Made by a program: the position numbers and the translations under genes. Of a DNA stretch of 64,000 bases, positions 27,027 through 35,970 are shown one piece after another; position 1 is the stretch's first letter, and each line of letters opens with the position of its first letter. The stretch spans positions 186,001 to 250,000 of the forward strand of contig NZ_BKZV01000002.1 in assembly GCF_008974285.1 (NCBI RefSeq). The letters are read 5' to 3'. The notes below the pieces were generated by a model. That model did not search any database, was not told the origin of the DNA, and saw nothing but the letters and a program-made list of their open reading frames with translations. This DNA comes from Thermogemmatispora aurantia. Its GTDB lineage: Bacteria > Chloroflexota > Ktedonobacteria > Ktedonobacterales > Ktedonobacteraceae.

Positions 27027-28292
27027 ATGAATGAATTGGCAGGACAGAGTCTGGGTGGCTACCTGTTGGAAGAAGAAATAGGGCGTGGTTCGATGGGGAT
27101 GGTGTACCGCGGCAAACAATTCGCGCTTGGCCGTGATGTCGCCATTAAGATTCTGCCTCATGCCCTGGCCAAAGACACATCTTACGTTGCGCGCTTTATC
27201 CGCGAGGCCCGCATCATTGCCGGGCTGAACCACCCCAACATCGTTCAGATCTACGATGCCGGTGAGCAAAAAGGCGTGCTCTACTTTGTGATGGAGTATG
27301 TCCAGGGGCCGACGCTGGGTAGCCTGCTGCGCCTGGATGGTCAAATCCCCCAGCATCTGGCCGCCGAGTACGCGGCCCAGATTGCCGACGCGCTCGATTG
27401 CGCCTACAGCGAGCGCAATGTGATCCATCGCGACATCAAGCCAGAAAACTTGATGCTGGACCGCTGGGGGAAGATCAAGGTGATGGATTTCGGGCTGGCG
27501 CGCGCGCCGGGGCTGCAACGCATTACGGTGGCCCGGACGCTGGTCGGCAGCATCTACTACGCCTCCCCAGAGCAGATCTGGGGCCAGCCGCTCGACAACC
27601 GCAGCGATATTTATGCCCTCGGCGTGGTTCTCTACGAGATGGTGACCGGGCAACGTCCGTTCAACGGGCGCACCCTGCCAGAGGTGACTCAGGCCATCAC
27701 AAGCGGCCAGCTGCGTCCGCCGTCCTGGCTGAATCCTCAGCTGGCCCCGGGCCTGGAGCAGATTATTCTGAAGGCGCTGGCCCGCGATCGGACGCTGCGC
27801 TACGAGCAGGCACGGCAGATGGCCGAGGAGCTGCGCGCCCTGAATCTGAGAGTCGAGGAGCCTCGTGCGCCCACAAGCGGGGGACCACTCTCCCCTTTAC
27901 CTCCGACCAATCCACGGGCCTTCGCCGTGCAGCCGCCGCGTCGACCGCGCCTGGCCGAGCAGCGACCCTCGTTCGCCGAGTGGCGGGCCCAGCGCTCAGC
28001 AACGCAGTTTCCGCCCGAGCCTCCTCATGGTCGGCCAGGTTCGGCGGAGCCAGCCGGGCTGGGAGAATGGCATAGTAGTCCTGGCTATGCCTCTCTGTTG
28101 GAACAGCCCCCCCAGCAGGGACCTGCACCAGGCAGAGGAGCGAGTGAGACGGAGTTGGTACCCCCAGACGATCCGTCAGAAAAGGCCGGTCTCTGGCAGC
28201 ACCTTCAGCGTTTGCTCGGGCGCTCAGGCAAAGGAGATCAGGAGCCAGGTCCGGCTATGCCCTCCGGCGATGGCTATGCCCACAGCGGCTAG
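27027..28292 (+). CDS. Hanks-type serine/threonine protein kinase (soluble)
   Basis: About 421 residues from the ATG at 27027. The kinase domain opens with LGGYLLEEEIGRGSMGMVYR; the catalytic lysine is in DVAIKILP, the catalytic loop is VIHRDIKPENLML, the DFG is in VMDFGLARA and APE corresponds to YASPEQIWG. A Pro-rich low-complexity tail (~290-421) has no membrane segment, unlike the other kinase in this window. Ribosome-binding site choice is unclear: GGGGGGAG lies 17 bases upstream of this ATG, and an earlier in-frame ATG at 26958 is possible. Substrates are unknown. The next gene, ccdA, has its own promoter. Confidence 0.87.
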   Translation: MNELAGQSLGGYLLEEEIGRGSMGMVYRGKQFALGRDVAIKILPHALAKDTSYVARFIREARIIAGLNHPNIVQIYDAGEQKGVLYFVMEYVQGPTLGSLLRLDGQIPQHLAAEYAAQIADALDCAYSERNVIHRDIKPENLMLDRWGKIKVMDFGLARAPGLQRITVARTLVGSIYYASPEQIWGQPLDNRSDIYALGVVLYEMVTGQRPFNGRTLPEVTQAITSGQLRPPSWLNPQLAPGLEQIILKALARDRTLRYEQARQMAEELRALNLRVEEPRAPTSGGPLSPLPPTNPRAFAVQPPRRPRLAEQRPSFAEWRAQRSATQFPPEPPHGRPGSAEPAGLGEWHSSPGYASLLEQPPQQGPAPGRGASETELVPPDDPSEKAGLWQHLQRLLGRSGKGDQEPGPAMPSGDGYAHSG

Positions 28293-28345
28293 ATGGGCTG
28301 CCTGCACCAGCAGGCTTGCCTTCCCGCCACCAGGCAGAGGTCATC

Positions 28346-28374
28346 TTGCAGGGTTGGCCAATCTTCGCTATACT
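28346..28374 (+). promoter_or_regulatory. Predicted promoter of ccdA
   Basis: TTGCAG and TATACT separated by exactly 17 bases, ending about 75 bases before the ccdA start codon. Confidence 0.55.
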
Positions 28375-28451
28375 ACGAGCGATCGTTAAACGATCACCCA
28401 CCGGACCCTGTCCGAATCCAGCGCTTTGTTGCTTGAGGAGAAGACGCATCT

Positions 28452-29180
28452 ATGGGTATGGGATCGCAAGTGAGCGTGGGCATCGCTTTTCTGGCGGGGC
28501 TTGCATCCTTTCTCTCGCCTTGCGTCCTGCCCCTGGTTCCAATCTACCTGGCGCAGTTGGTGGGCGAGAGTGTCTATCAATCGACCCGCGGAGGTGGTAG
28601 CCTAACAGCACGTTTGACGACCTTCCTGCATGCCGCACTCTTCGTGCTGGGCTTCACCTGTGCCTTTGTCGCTCTTGGAGCCACGGCCAGCGCGCTCGGC
28701 TCCTTCTTGCGAGCCAATCAGCTCCTGCTGCGCGAGATCGGCGGCGTTCTACTCGTTATCATCGGTCTTCATCTTACGGGTCTGCTTCAGATTCCGCTGC
28801 TCTCGCGCCAGAAACGCTTTGAGTTCCGCCCAGCTCGCCCTGGCCCGCTGGCCTCGTTCGTGATTGGGCTGGTCTTCGCTATCGGCTGGACTCCCTGCGT
28901 CGGGCTGATTCTCGGCAGCATTCTCGGCCTGGCTGCCAACGCCGCCACGCTGCGCGAAGGCGTTCTGTTGTTGCTCAGCTACTCGCTGGGCCTGGGCCTA
29001 CCCTTCCTCCTGCTCGGCTTGGGCCTCAACCAGGTCAGTGCAGCCCTCAAACTCCTCAAGCCACACCTGGGGAAGATCGAGGTGGCCACAGGAATTGTTA
29101 TGGCCCTGGCCGGGTTGGCGATCTTTTTCAACTTGCTGCCTGCGCTCAACCACTATTTCAATTGGGGCCTAAGCCTCTGA
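28452..29180 (+). CDS. ccdA: CcdA-family cytochrome c biogenesis / thiol electron-transfer membrane protein
   Basis: 242 residues with six predicted membrane helices. The two redox-active motifs of the CcdA/DsbD-beta family are clear: ASFLSPCVLPLVPIYLAQL in the first helix and FAIGWTPCVGLILGSILG in the fourth. CcdA passes electrons from cytoplasmic thioredoxin across the membrane to extracytoplasmic thiol proteins, including those for heme attachment to cytochrome c. No thioredoxin-like or ResB/ResC partner is adjacent. GAGGAG lies 11 bases before the ATG. Confidence 0.9.
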   Translation: MGMGSQVSVGIAFLAGLASFLSPCVLPLVPIYLAQLVGESVYQSTRGGGSLTARLTTFLHAALFVLGFTCAFVALGATASALGSFLRANQLLLREIGGVLLVIIGLHLTGLLQIPLLSRQKRFEFRPARPGPLASFVIGLVFAIGWTPCVGLILGSILGLAANAATLREGVLLLLSYSLGLGLPFLLLGLGLNQVSAALKLLKPHLGKIEVATGIVMALAGLAIFFNLLPALNHYFNWGLSL

Positions 29181-29571
29181 GCCATGCCTGAGTGGGAGAA
29201 CGCCAATCGCATCTGGGAACAGCAAGGTCATTCCCATCAAGGCTCACAGGAGCTGCTCGGCTCGCTCCACATTCCTTGCTGAGGAAGAAACGAAGCCGGT
29301 GAGGAGACAACTGCCTCCTTCTGGGCACTCGGGACAGAAACAGAGACCGGGGATGTCTCCGCGCCGGCTTGCTTTCCTGCGTCAGGGCCAGGCCCCTTAC
29401 TGCGAACGCTGGTCACACACGAGGAGAACACCTAAGATCGAAACACTGACAGGCAGGCAGGCAGACCAGAGTCAGCAGGAAAGACAAGGGAATAGGACAC
29501 TGCCACTGTCTGTGAGGATCATGGTCTGGCTCGCCAGTGCGCCAGTGAACCGAATCAACCAGCCAGCCAGC
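29181..29571. other. 391-bp intergenic region
   Basis: Between convergent ccdA and the anti-sigma gene. A short run of GGCA repeats occurs near 29452-29463. No terminator with a T-tract, RNA or credible gene was seen. Confidence 0.35.
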
Positions 29572-29874
29572 TCACTCGACAAACTCTTCCAAAGCGATAT
29601 CCGCTCTCAGCTCCATCTCAAGCTCGGGATCAAGCTCCAGTGGCTCACCGGGGGGCGTCTGAGCAATGCGCATCACTGCCTCGCGTAGATGAGCAGGGGC
29701 GCGCTCAATCGTACAGCGTTCATGAATCAGCCTTCTAAGACGCTCATCAAAGCGAAAACGGCTCTCACACTGCGAGCAGCGAGCCAGATGCTGCTGGACC
29801 GTGATAACTTCCTCGGCGCTGAGTTCCCGGTCGATATACAGATGGAGACGAGCTATCGCTTCAACGCAATTCAT
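29572..29874 (-). CDS. Zinc-binding anti-sigma factor (ZAS/RsrA-like)
   Basis: 100 residues. The N-terminal half has Cys3, then His29-x3-Cys33-x2-Cys36 (HLARCSQC), the zinc-associated anti-sigma pattern. Overall layout (C-x-H-x-C-x-C, then a helix ending in RRLIHERC) recalls RsrA, which holds SigR inactive until thiol oxidation releases zinc. An ECF sigma factor of the SigR type is encoded divergently 760 bp away, so they may form a redox-sensing pair although not in an operon. The C-terminal tail is acidic. The nearest GAGGAG is about 20 bases upstream of the ATG, so the start is only fairly certain. Confidence 0.8.
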   Translation of the reverse strand: MNCVEAIARLHLYIDRELSAEEVITVQQHLARCSQCESRFRFDERLRRLIHERCTIERAPAHLREAVMRIAQTPPGEPLELDPELEMELRADIALEEFVE

Positions 29875-30635
29875 GGTTGTTCACTCGCTCTCTCTCCTCA
29901 AGTATCGAGGCTGGTTTTCTTATCTGTTCATTTTAACAGAGGGCGAGGTGATTTTCATTCCCCGGGGAAGTGTGCCCTCGCTTTTCCCCCAGCAGGTCCC
30001 ACTTGAGCACAGGCTCGCTCAGTGTATCAGACTGTTCCACCTTGCAACCAGCAGCTACCTGGTTGACCAGCCTTTTCTTTTCTGGTATGTTGTTCCCAGG
30101 AAGCCGAGAAAAATGCTGGGTTGAGGACAGGGAGCTGGCTGCTATCGTAGCGTCCAGCCGCTGAACAAGGAAGAGCCAGGCCAAGCGGGTCAGAGAACGA
30201 AAAAGAGGACCTGAGCTGTGTCTCGAGTAAAGAAAAATCGGTAGCCCGCAGTCAGCCATGAGCCGACTCGCTCCCACCATCTTGCGCCATCAGAAGGGAC
30301 TAGTTTGAGCAGCGATCTATCAGCTATACTAGAAACAGCCTATTGTCTAGTGAGGTACCGCATACTGCGGTTCCGTGCAGGAGAATGTGAGCGAAAGGCA
30401 GGTTCTGCTCGGAAAAGAGCCTCTGCAGAGCTGAGACCACAATGAATACAGTCACCGATGATACGCCCTACCGCTGCACGGAGCAGCCTCCTAGACTCGC
30501 AGGAGACAGCCACAGCAGCGATCGGCCCGGCTGGTACGGACTGATCTTGCTCCTGTTCCTATTGCAGACTCCATCGCAGCCGCGAGACAACGCAACAGTG
30601 GTCGTCCGGTTGAGAGAGGATAGAGGGAGATTTGC
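29875..30635. other. 761-bp divergent region between the anti-sigma and ECF sigma genes
   Basis: It carries TATACT at 30325-30330 (no properly spaced -35) and a small hairpin ACCGCA-TAC-TGCGGT at 30357-30371. I did not find a clear GGAAT/GTT-type ECF promoter. The reading frames within it look fortuitous. Confidence 0.35.
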
Positions 30636-31382
30636 ATGTCTGAACAGCCTATCACTTCTGTCAATACTCCAGTGACTACCGGAAGCGATGCAGCTGGGAA
30701 GAGGCCAGCCCTCCCGCGAGAGGACTTCACGGCAGGGGTCCTGGCCCAGCTTGACAGCCTCTATCGCACGGCGCTACGGATGACCAACAATCCCCAGGAG
30801 GCCGAGGATCTGGTACAGGAGACCATGCTTAAAGCTTTCCGCTTTGCTCACACCTACCATCCCGGCACCAACCTGCGGGCCTGGCTGTTTCGCATTTTGA
30901 ACACCACGGCCATCAACCACTACCGCCGCCAGTCAACCCATCCGGCGACCACCTCGCTGCCCGAGGGAGAAGAGTTTTACCTGTACAACCGTATCAAGGA
31001 TCTGGCCGGCAACGAAGTCACTGCCGGGGCTGAGGAGGAGGTACTTCAGCGCTATCTTGATGAGGACGTCTACAATGCTCTGATGGAGCTGCCACCGAAT
31101 TTCCGCATGCCGGTCATTCTGGCAGACATCGAGGGACTCTCCTACAAGGAGATCGCCGAGGCGCTGCAGATCCCTATCGGTACGGTAATGAGCCGCATCT
31201 CACGGGCACGTCGCCAGCTGCAGAAATCGCTCTGGCGCTATGCCCAGGAGCGCGGCTATCTCAAAGCGGCCAGGACGCCCAACGCTACGGACGCCGCAGC
31301 GGCAGCGTCCGACCCAGCGTCAGCTCCTCAGTCAAGTCCAGAGTCAGCCCAAGCAGACCAGGCTACGGATTCTCATCCGTAG
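30636..31382 (+). CDS. ECF RNA polymerase sigma factor, SigR/SigH-like
   Basis: 248 residues. Region 2 has NNPQEAEDLVQETMLKAFRF and NLRAWLFRILNTTAINHYRR; region 4 has LMELPPNFRMPVILADIEGL and YKEIAEALQIPIGTVMSRIS. Both blocks closely follow the actinobacterial SigR/SigH (ECF12) type, which controls thiol-oxidative stress genes and is inhibited by a ZAS anti-sigma factor. A low-complexity Ala/Ser/Asp tail (~215-248) is unusual. GAGGGAG lies 7 bases upstream. Its last 20 bases overlap the convergent MarR-like gene, and both stop codons lie in one palindrome. Confidence 0.9.
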   Translation: MSEQPITSVNTPVTTGSDAAGKRPALPREDFTAGVLAQLDSLYRTALRMTNNPQEAEDLVQETMLKAFRFAHTYHPGTNLRAWLFRILNTTAINHYRRQSTHPATTSLPEGEEFYLYNRIKDLAGNEVTAGAEEEVLQRYLDEDVYNALMELPPNFRMPVILADIEGLSYKEIAEALQIPIGTVMSRISRARRQLQKSLWRYAQERGYLKAARTPNATDAAAAASDPASAPQSSPESAQADQATDSHP

Positions 31383-31384
31383 CC
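31361..31384. terminator. Perfect palindrome containing both stop codons of two convergent genes
   Basis: GGCTACGGAT, loop TCTC, ATCCGTAGCC: a 10-bp perfect stem. The plus-strand TAG at 31380-31382 ends the sigma gene, and the mirror-image CTA at 31363-31365 is the TAG of the MarR-like gene. There is no T-tract, so it may act as an mRNA 3'-end stabiliser or a factor-assisted bidirectional terminator. Confidence 0.6.
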
Positions 31385-31638
31385 TTCGCCTGCAATAGCG
31401 CGAGCGCCGCGCGAGTAACCGTGATGTCTGCGCAGCGCCGGTCGAGAGCATTCAAGCTGCGCTTGATCAGGCCCTTGCGCTCCAGACGGGCCAGGACTTT
31501 GGTGGCCGCTGCCGAACTGACCCCCAGTAGGGCAGCTACCTCTCCTACTGACCAGTGATCCCGCTGAGCCAGATAGGTCAGCACCTCTCGCTGACGCGCG
31601 GTGATGGTGCTAGCAGCTGCTCGCCGTAGTGCGTTCAT
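31363..31638 (-). CDS. Short MarR-like winged-helix regulator
   Basis: 91 residues from the ATG at 31638 (GAGGGAG upstream; the frame is open to 31725). The winged-helix core is TARQREVLTYLAQRDHWSVG, then EVAALLGVSSAAATKVLARL and a wing with LNALDRRCADITVT. It is shorter than typical MarR proteins (~140) and lacks most of the N-terminal dimerisation helix. The arrangement tail-to-tail with the ECF sigma gene suggests possible antisense interplay, but its targets are unknown. Confidence 0.75.
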   Translation of the reverse strand: MNALRRAAASTITARQREVLTYLAQRDHWSVGEVAALLGVSSAAATKVLARLERKGLIKRSLNALDRRCADITVTRAALALLQAKATDENP

Positions 31639-31892
31639 GAGGATAGCGCTCCCTCTACGAGTAGAAGTAAGACTCCACGTTAGGGCAACAGGCGAGTGGG
31701 GAATACCCACAAGCTCTTTCCTCATAAGAGACGCGGCGGCGGAGCTATTCAGGTACAGCTTTTAGTTAGCACGCTGCCCCTCTCTCCCCCTCAATCCAGT
31801 CACTGCCCCCGCTGCCGCCTGCTCTGCTGTTCTCTGGCTGCTGGCCTCTTGACCCGAGCCTGCTTTTCCTTCGCTCAGTGCAGCGTGGTAGC

Positions 31893-34817
31893 TCAACAGG
31901 CCATCTCGCGACGTACGCTGCGCGGTGCCTCACGCCTGGGCCGTGGCGCAGTGACATGCTGCAGAGTGAAAGAAAAGGTACTCCCCTCGCCAGGCACACC
32001 GCTACTCTCCACCCAAATCCGCCCGCCCATCGCCTGCACAAGCTGTTCGCTGATGTAGAGTCCCAGCCCGGCGCCACGCACGGGACTGTTCATATCGCGA
32101 TCAAGGCGCACAAAGCGCTCAAAAAGATGCTTTTGCGCCTCGCGCGGTACCCCCAGCCCATAGTCGCGCACCGAAATAGTTACCCAGCGCTCTTCGATCC
32201 GACAAAAGATATCGACAGCTGTGCCGGGCGGAGAATACTTGAGGGCATTACTGAGTAGATTGAGGAGAACCTGGCGCAGCCGCAGCTCATCGGCCAGCAC
32301 ATAGACCCCTACTGGCACATGGACACGCAAGGAATGCCGCTCACGCGTGCTGAGGGCATCCAGAATATCAACGACATGCTGGACAGATTTGCGCAGCTCG
32401 ACGGCCTCTAGCTTCAGGCGCTCCGCATCCATATGCACGCGGCTCGCATCCATAATGTTGCTGACCAACAGCACCAGTTCATCACAGCCACGATGAGCAC
32501 GGGCGATGAAGTCCTCTCGCACCTCGGGTGAAAGATGCATATGATACTCTTTCAGCAATTCGATATAACCGAGCACAGCCGTCAGAGGAGTGCGCAGCTC
32601 ATGGGAGGCCGTCATAATGAACTGGTCCTTGAGGCGATCGAGTTCCTTCTGCTGCTCATAAGCGGCGCGCAGCTCCAAAGTGATCTTGGCATTTTCCAGC
32701 ATTGTCGCGCATTGCGAAGAGAACATCTCCAGCATATGTTTCTCCTCGCAGGAGAAGACATGAGCGCGGGCATAGGTCAGTACCAGAACACCGAGACGGT
32801 GATGAGCGCGTCTGAGAGGGAGCCAGGCGAAAGGGAAGGAGGGCGTTTGAGGCAGGCAGGGAGGAATATGAGGAGAGAGCGCGTGGTCGCGGGCTGGCCC
32901 TGGTCCCATATCGCTCCCCTCATAGAACCAGGGGCGCCAGTCATCCTCTTGAAGTGAGCTAAGCTGCTGGGCGGCTGAGAGCGGTGGCCCCCCGGGCAGG
33001 TAGGCGACACGGCGCAGACAGGCCCCCTGCTCATCGTAGAGCCAGACCTCAGCTCCCGCCGAGCCAGCGCGCGCGGCCACTTCTGCATAGTTGACTGCCA
33101 CATCCTCGATCGTCTCGATGGCGCTCACTGGCAAGGCATTGACACTATAGAGCGCATTGAGCATAGCCGCATGGCGGCTGGCGCGTGCCGAGAGGCGGGC
33201 TGTCTCCAACAGTGGCGTAAAGCGAGCCAGCATCAGCTCAATGGCTTCGAAATCGGGACCGGCATAGGGCTGATGATCGCCACGCTCGCCCAGCACCAGG
33301 ACACCGATCAGGCGCCCCTGGGCCCGCACAGGAACCAGCAAGGGGTCCAGCTCCTGACCAGCAACAGTGACTTGAAGGTAGCGGGCCAGACCAATAGGAC
33401 TACGTCCAAAGGACTGCTGCAGCTCGCTGAGGCGCAGCGGGAAGCGAGCTTGAGTCAAGCGCCCGACCAGCGGCGGAGTCAGGGTCAGCCAGCCATCATC
33501 GCCGAGGGCCTCCTCCGGCTCCATTGGCAACAGCCAGCGGAGCAGGCGCAGGCGCGCCTCATCGCCCGGCTCGGCGTAGGAAAGGGCAGGGCAGAGGCGA
33601 TAATAGCCGCTCTCATCGTCGAGCACAAAGAGACAGACCTCACGGGTCTCAAAGACATTGACCACCGCCGCGCTCATTAACTGCGCCACCTCATCGAGGG
33701 TCGCACCTTCGCTCTCCAAAGGGTGAGGGGTCTCCAGCAAGCGTCGATAGTGGCACAACTCGCTAAAGAAGAGCCGCTCCGTCAGGATACGGGCCAGCCA
33801 CCAGACGAGCGGTGCCAGGACGGCCATCAGTGCCACCGTCAACAGCGTGCGCGCAGGCAGATCCGGCAGGGGGAGAATCAAAGCCAAAACCGCCACCGCA
33901 TAGGCCAGCATCACCAGGCAGACCAGGCCCACAATCCAGGCCACGACGCGGCGAATATAGCGATCCAGCACCAGGATCTGATAGCGTAAGATCGAATAGC
34001 CCAGTAGCGGCGGCAGGAGAGCCAGGGGGAGGGTGCTAAAGCGAGGATCGACACGGAGGGGGATATGCAACCACCAGGGCAGAACATTCAGGAGCAGAAA
34101 AGGAGCAAAAGCAAGGATCACAGCCCCCATAAAGAGACGGCGCTGCTGCTGCTCACGCAGGGTGGCCGTGCGCCGATAGAGATTGGCGATCGAGGTCAGA
34201 ATGCCAGTCAGGGTCAAGAGGTAGTAAGTGTAGTCAACAAAATTGAGCCAGGCCAGGCGTGGACTGGTCCCCCAATCATAGAAAGCCAGATGACAGGTGA
34301 CGAGCAAGCTCAAGAGGACCACCAGACCAAGGTAGGCAGGGGCCAGCAACGAGAGCAGAAGCAAACGTAACAGACGCCCGAAGGAGCGACAGGCCTGGAC
34401 AGAGGAGGCCGCCAAAGGCGGAGGAGCCAGCATATTCTGCGGGAAGAGGAGAAGCAGAGTAGTGAAGAGGAGTAGCGAGAGGGCGCTGCTGACCCCTCCC
34501 ATGACCGAGAGCAGTAGATCACCCACGGCAGCGCCGGTCTGCACCAGGAAAGTCACCATCATGCAGGCGCAGAAGCAGAGCAAGAGCAGCGCCACCCCAC
34601 GGCGATAAGCATAGAGCCAGACCAGGGTCCCAACCGCTAGAAAGAGGAGGGCAGCGAGAGCTGAGACACCGAACTGAAGCAAAGCGTAAGGTAGATAGAC
34701 ACTGTGCGGGAAAAAGATCCAGGCGTCACCCCCCAGGAGCACAACATAGGCTAGAGCCAGCACCAGAATCGCCAACAGACGCCCGACCCTCGGAAACGAG
34801 CGCGTCGTCCTCGTCAT
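31893..34817 (-). CDS. ComP-like multi-pass sensor histidine kinase, third gene of the peptide operon
   Basis: About 974 residues from the ATG at 34817 (GAGGGAG 6 bases upstream; the frame extends to 34850). The first ~360 residues have around ten membrane helices. A conserved segment (QQRRLFMGAVILAFAPFLLL, then LPPLLGYSILRYQIL) matches my recollection of the ComP-type sensor core. A GAF-like region precedes the HisKA domain with H739 in SHELRTPL; the ATPase has VLLNLLSNALKYS and GAGLGLYISEQL. Unlike Bacillus ComP its dimerisation domain is the ordinary HisKA type. It lies 33 bp behind the prenyl-synthase-like gene, so the peptide is its natural ligand candidate. No response regulator is adjacent. 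Confidence 0.88.
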   Translation of the reverse strand: MTRTTRSFPRVGRLLAILVLALAYVVLLGGDAWIFFPHSVYLPYALLQFGVSALAALLFLAVGTLVWLYAYRRGVALLLLCFCACMMVTFLVQTGAAVGDLLLSVMGGVSSALSLLLFTTLLLLFPQNMLAPPPLAASSVQACRSFGRLLRLLLLSLLAPAYLGLVVLLSLLVTCHLAFYDWGTSPRLAWLNFVDYTYYLLTLTGILTSIANLYRRTATLREQQQRRLFMGAVILAFAPFLLLNVLPWWLHIPLRVDPRFSTLPLALLPPLLGYSILRYQILVLDRYIRRVVAWIVGLVCLVMLAYAVAVLALILPLPDLPARTLLTVALMAVLAPLVWWLARILTERLFFSELCHYRRLLETPHPLESEGATLDEVAQLMSAAVVNVFETREVCLFVLDDESGYYRLCPALSYAEPGDEARLRLLRWLLPMEPEEALGDDGWLTLTPPLVGRLTQARFPLRLSELQQSFGRSPIGLARYLQVTVAGQELDPLLVPVRAQGRLIGVLVLGERGDHQPYAGPDFEAIELMLARFTPLLETARLSARASRHAAMLNALYSVNALPVSAIETIEDVAVNYAEVAARAGSAGAEVWLYDEQGACLRRVAYLPGGPPLSAAQQLSSLQEDDWRPWFYEGSDMGPGPARDHALSPHIPPCLPQTPSFPFAWLPLRRAHHRLGVLVLTYARAHVFSCEEKHMLEMFSSQCATMLENAKITLELRAAYEQQKELDRLKDQFIMTASHELRTPLTAVLGYIELLKEYHMHLSPEVREDFIARAHRGCDELVLLVSNIMDASRVHMDAERLKLEAVELRKSVQHVVDILDALSTRERHSLRVHVPVGVYVLADELRLRQVLLNLLSNALKYSPPGTAVDIFCRIEERWVTISVRDYGLGVPREAQKHLFERFVRLDRDMNSPVRGAGLGLYISEQLVQAMGGRIWVESSGVPGEGSTFSFTLQHVTAPRPRREAPRSVRREMAC

Positions 34818-34850
34818 ACACTCCCTCTTGAACACCTGAGATCCTCTCAA

Positions 34851-35894
34851 TCATAATCCGAGTAGCTGATGCAATTCGGGCGGAAGAGGCTGGCACGCCT
34901 CAATAGCCTGCAGGCAGAGGCGAGCGCGTTCGCGATAGAGCAGGCAGATGCTCCAGGCGGCGGTGATCGCCTCAGCGAGGCGAGCGGAGAGAGCGCTACT
35001 TACAGGAGCACCGTGCTGCAGGGCGAACAGCTCTTCGGGAGAGCAGCCAGTGGAGGCAGCAAGCACCAGCGGGAGCGTCTTTTTCCCGCGACGGAGATCG
35101 GATTTTGGCTGGGAGAGCGCCGGGGGGGGAGCCAGCGAGGCATGCAGATCGTGGCAATCGTTGTCGAGCTGGCCGGCGATCCCCAGCAGCTCTCCCAGAC
35201 GGGAGAACAGTTCGCAGAGGGGAGGAGAGGCGCCAGCGACCAGGGCCCCGAGACGGCAGGCCAGGCGCATGAGAGAGCCGGCCTTCGCCGCGGCCAGCGC
35301 CAGACAGTCCTCACGACCATAGGCACTGAGCGGCTGCGCCTCAGCGAGCAGGTCGCTCTGCTGACCAGCAAGGCAGGCCAGGCTCGCCGCCTGCAGCTCT
35401 CCCAAGAGCGCCAGCGGCTCGGCGGCAGGTGCCCTAGCCCCAGGAGCGACCGTCAGAATGGCTTGCTGAGCCAGAGCCAACAAGGCGGCAGCTGCATTGA
35501 TGGCACGTGCCTCGCCCACAGCCTGCAGCAACGGTGTCTGATCATCATCGACCAGATCGTCCAAGATATCAATGGCGCAGACCAAACACTCCACCGCCAA
35601 AGCTGCCCCGGCGGCATAATCCAGGGCCACGGCAGGACTCAGAGAACGCGCAATCAAGAAAGTCAGTAAGGGCCACCTTCCCGCCTGCGGCTCGCTCAGT
35701 CTCCCCACCTGAGCTTCAGCCCTTGACACCGCCCGCCAGGCGAGCAGCTTACCCTCCTGACGCAAAGCCAGAGCTACATCCTCGCGCAACGGCGCAGGTA
35801 CCTCAGCCAGCAGACGCTCCAGCCGCTCACAGAGGGAAGCCAGCGCCTCTCCAAAGACCTCTTCCCTGGCCCTCGCCTCCCCGTCTTCGCTCAT
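34851..35894 (-). CDS. ComQ-like polyprenyl synthetase family protein (candidate peptide prenyltransferase)
   Basis: About 347 residues from the ATG at 35894 (GAGGTGAG upstream; the frame is open to 35945). The trans-isoprenyl diphosphate synthase motifs are intact: first aspartate-rich motif DDLVDDD (112-118), KAGSLMRLACRLGA, second motif QLDNDCHD (242-249) and SDLRRGKKTLP (265-275). Family members condense isoprenyl diphosphates; ComQ is the branch that uses its product or donor to prenylate a tryptophan of ComX. Being sandwiched between a tryptophan-tailed peptide gene and a sensor kinase gene favours the ComQ role. A housekeeping synthase remains possible. Confidence 0.85.
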   Translation of the reverse strand: MSEDGEARAREEVFGEALASLCERLERLLAEVPAPLREDVALALRQEGKLLAWRAVSRAEAQVGRLSEPQAGRWPLLTFLIARSLSPAVALDYAAGAALAVECLVCAIDILDDLVDDDQTPLLQAVGEARAINAAAALLALAQQAILTVAPGARAPAAEPLALLGELQAASLACLAGQQSDLLAEAQPLSAYGREDCLALAAAKAGSLMRLACRLGALVAGASPPLCELFSRLGELLGIAGQLDNDCHDLHASLAPPPALSQPKSDLRRGKKTLPLVLAASTGCSPEELFALQHGAPVSSALSARLAEAITAAWSICLLYRERARLCLQAIEACQPLPPELHQLLGL

Positions 35895-35970
35895 GCTGCC
35901 CGACTCACCTCGCTCCCTCACAGCTCTGTCCGCCTCCCTCCACATCCTCCTCCCGTCACTCGCTCACCCA

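Noticed and set aside
34851..35894. Ordinary housekeeping polyprenyl diphosphate synthase
   Set aside because: Not excluded by sequence, but the tight position between a Trp-tailed peptide gene and a sensor kinase makes the peptide-modifying role the better working hypothesis.
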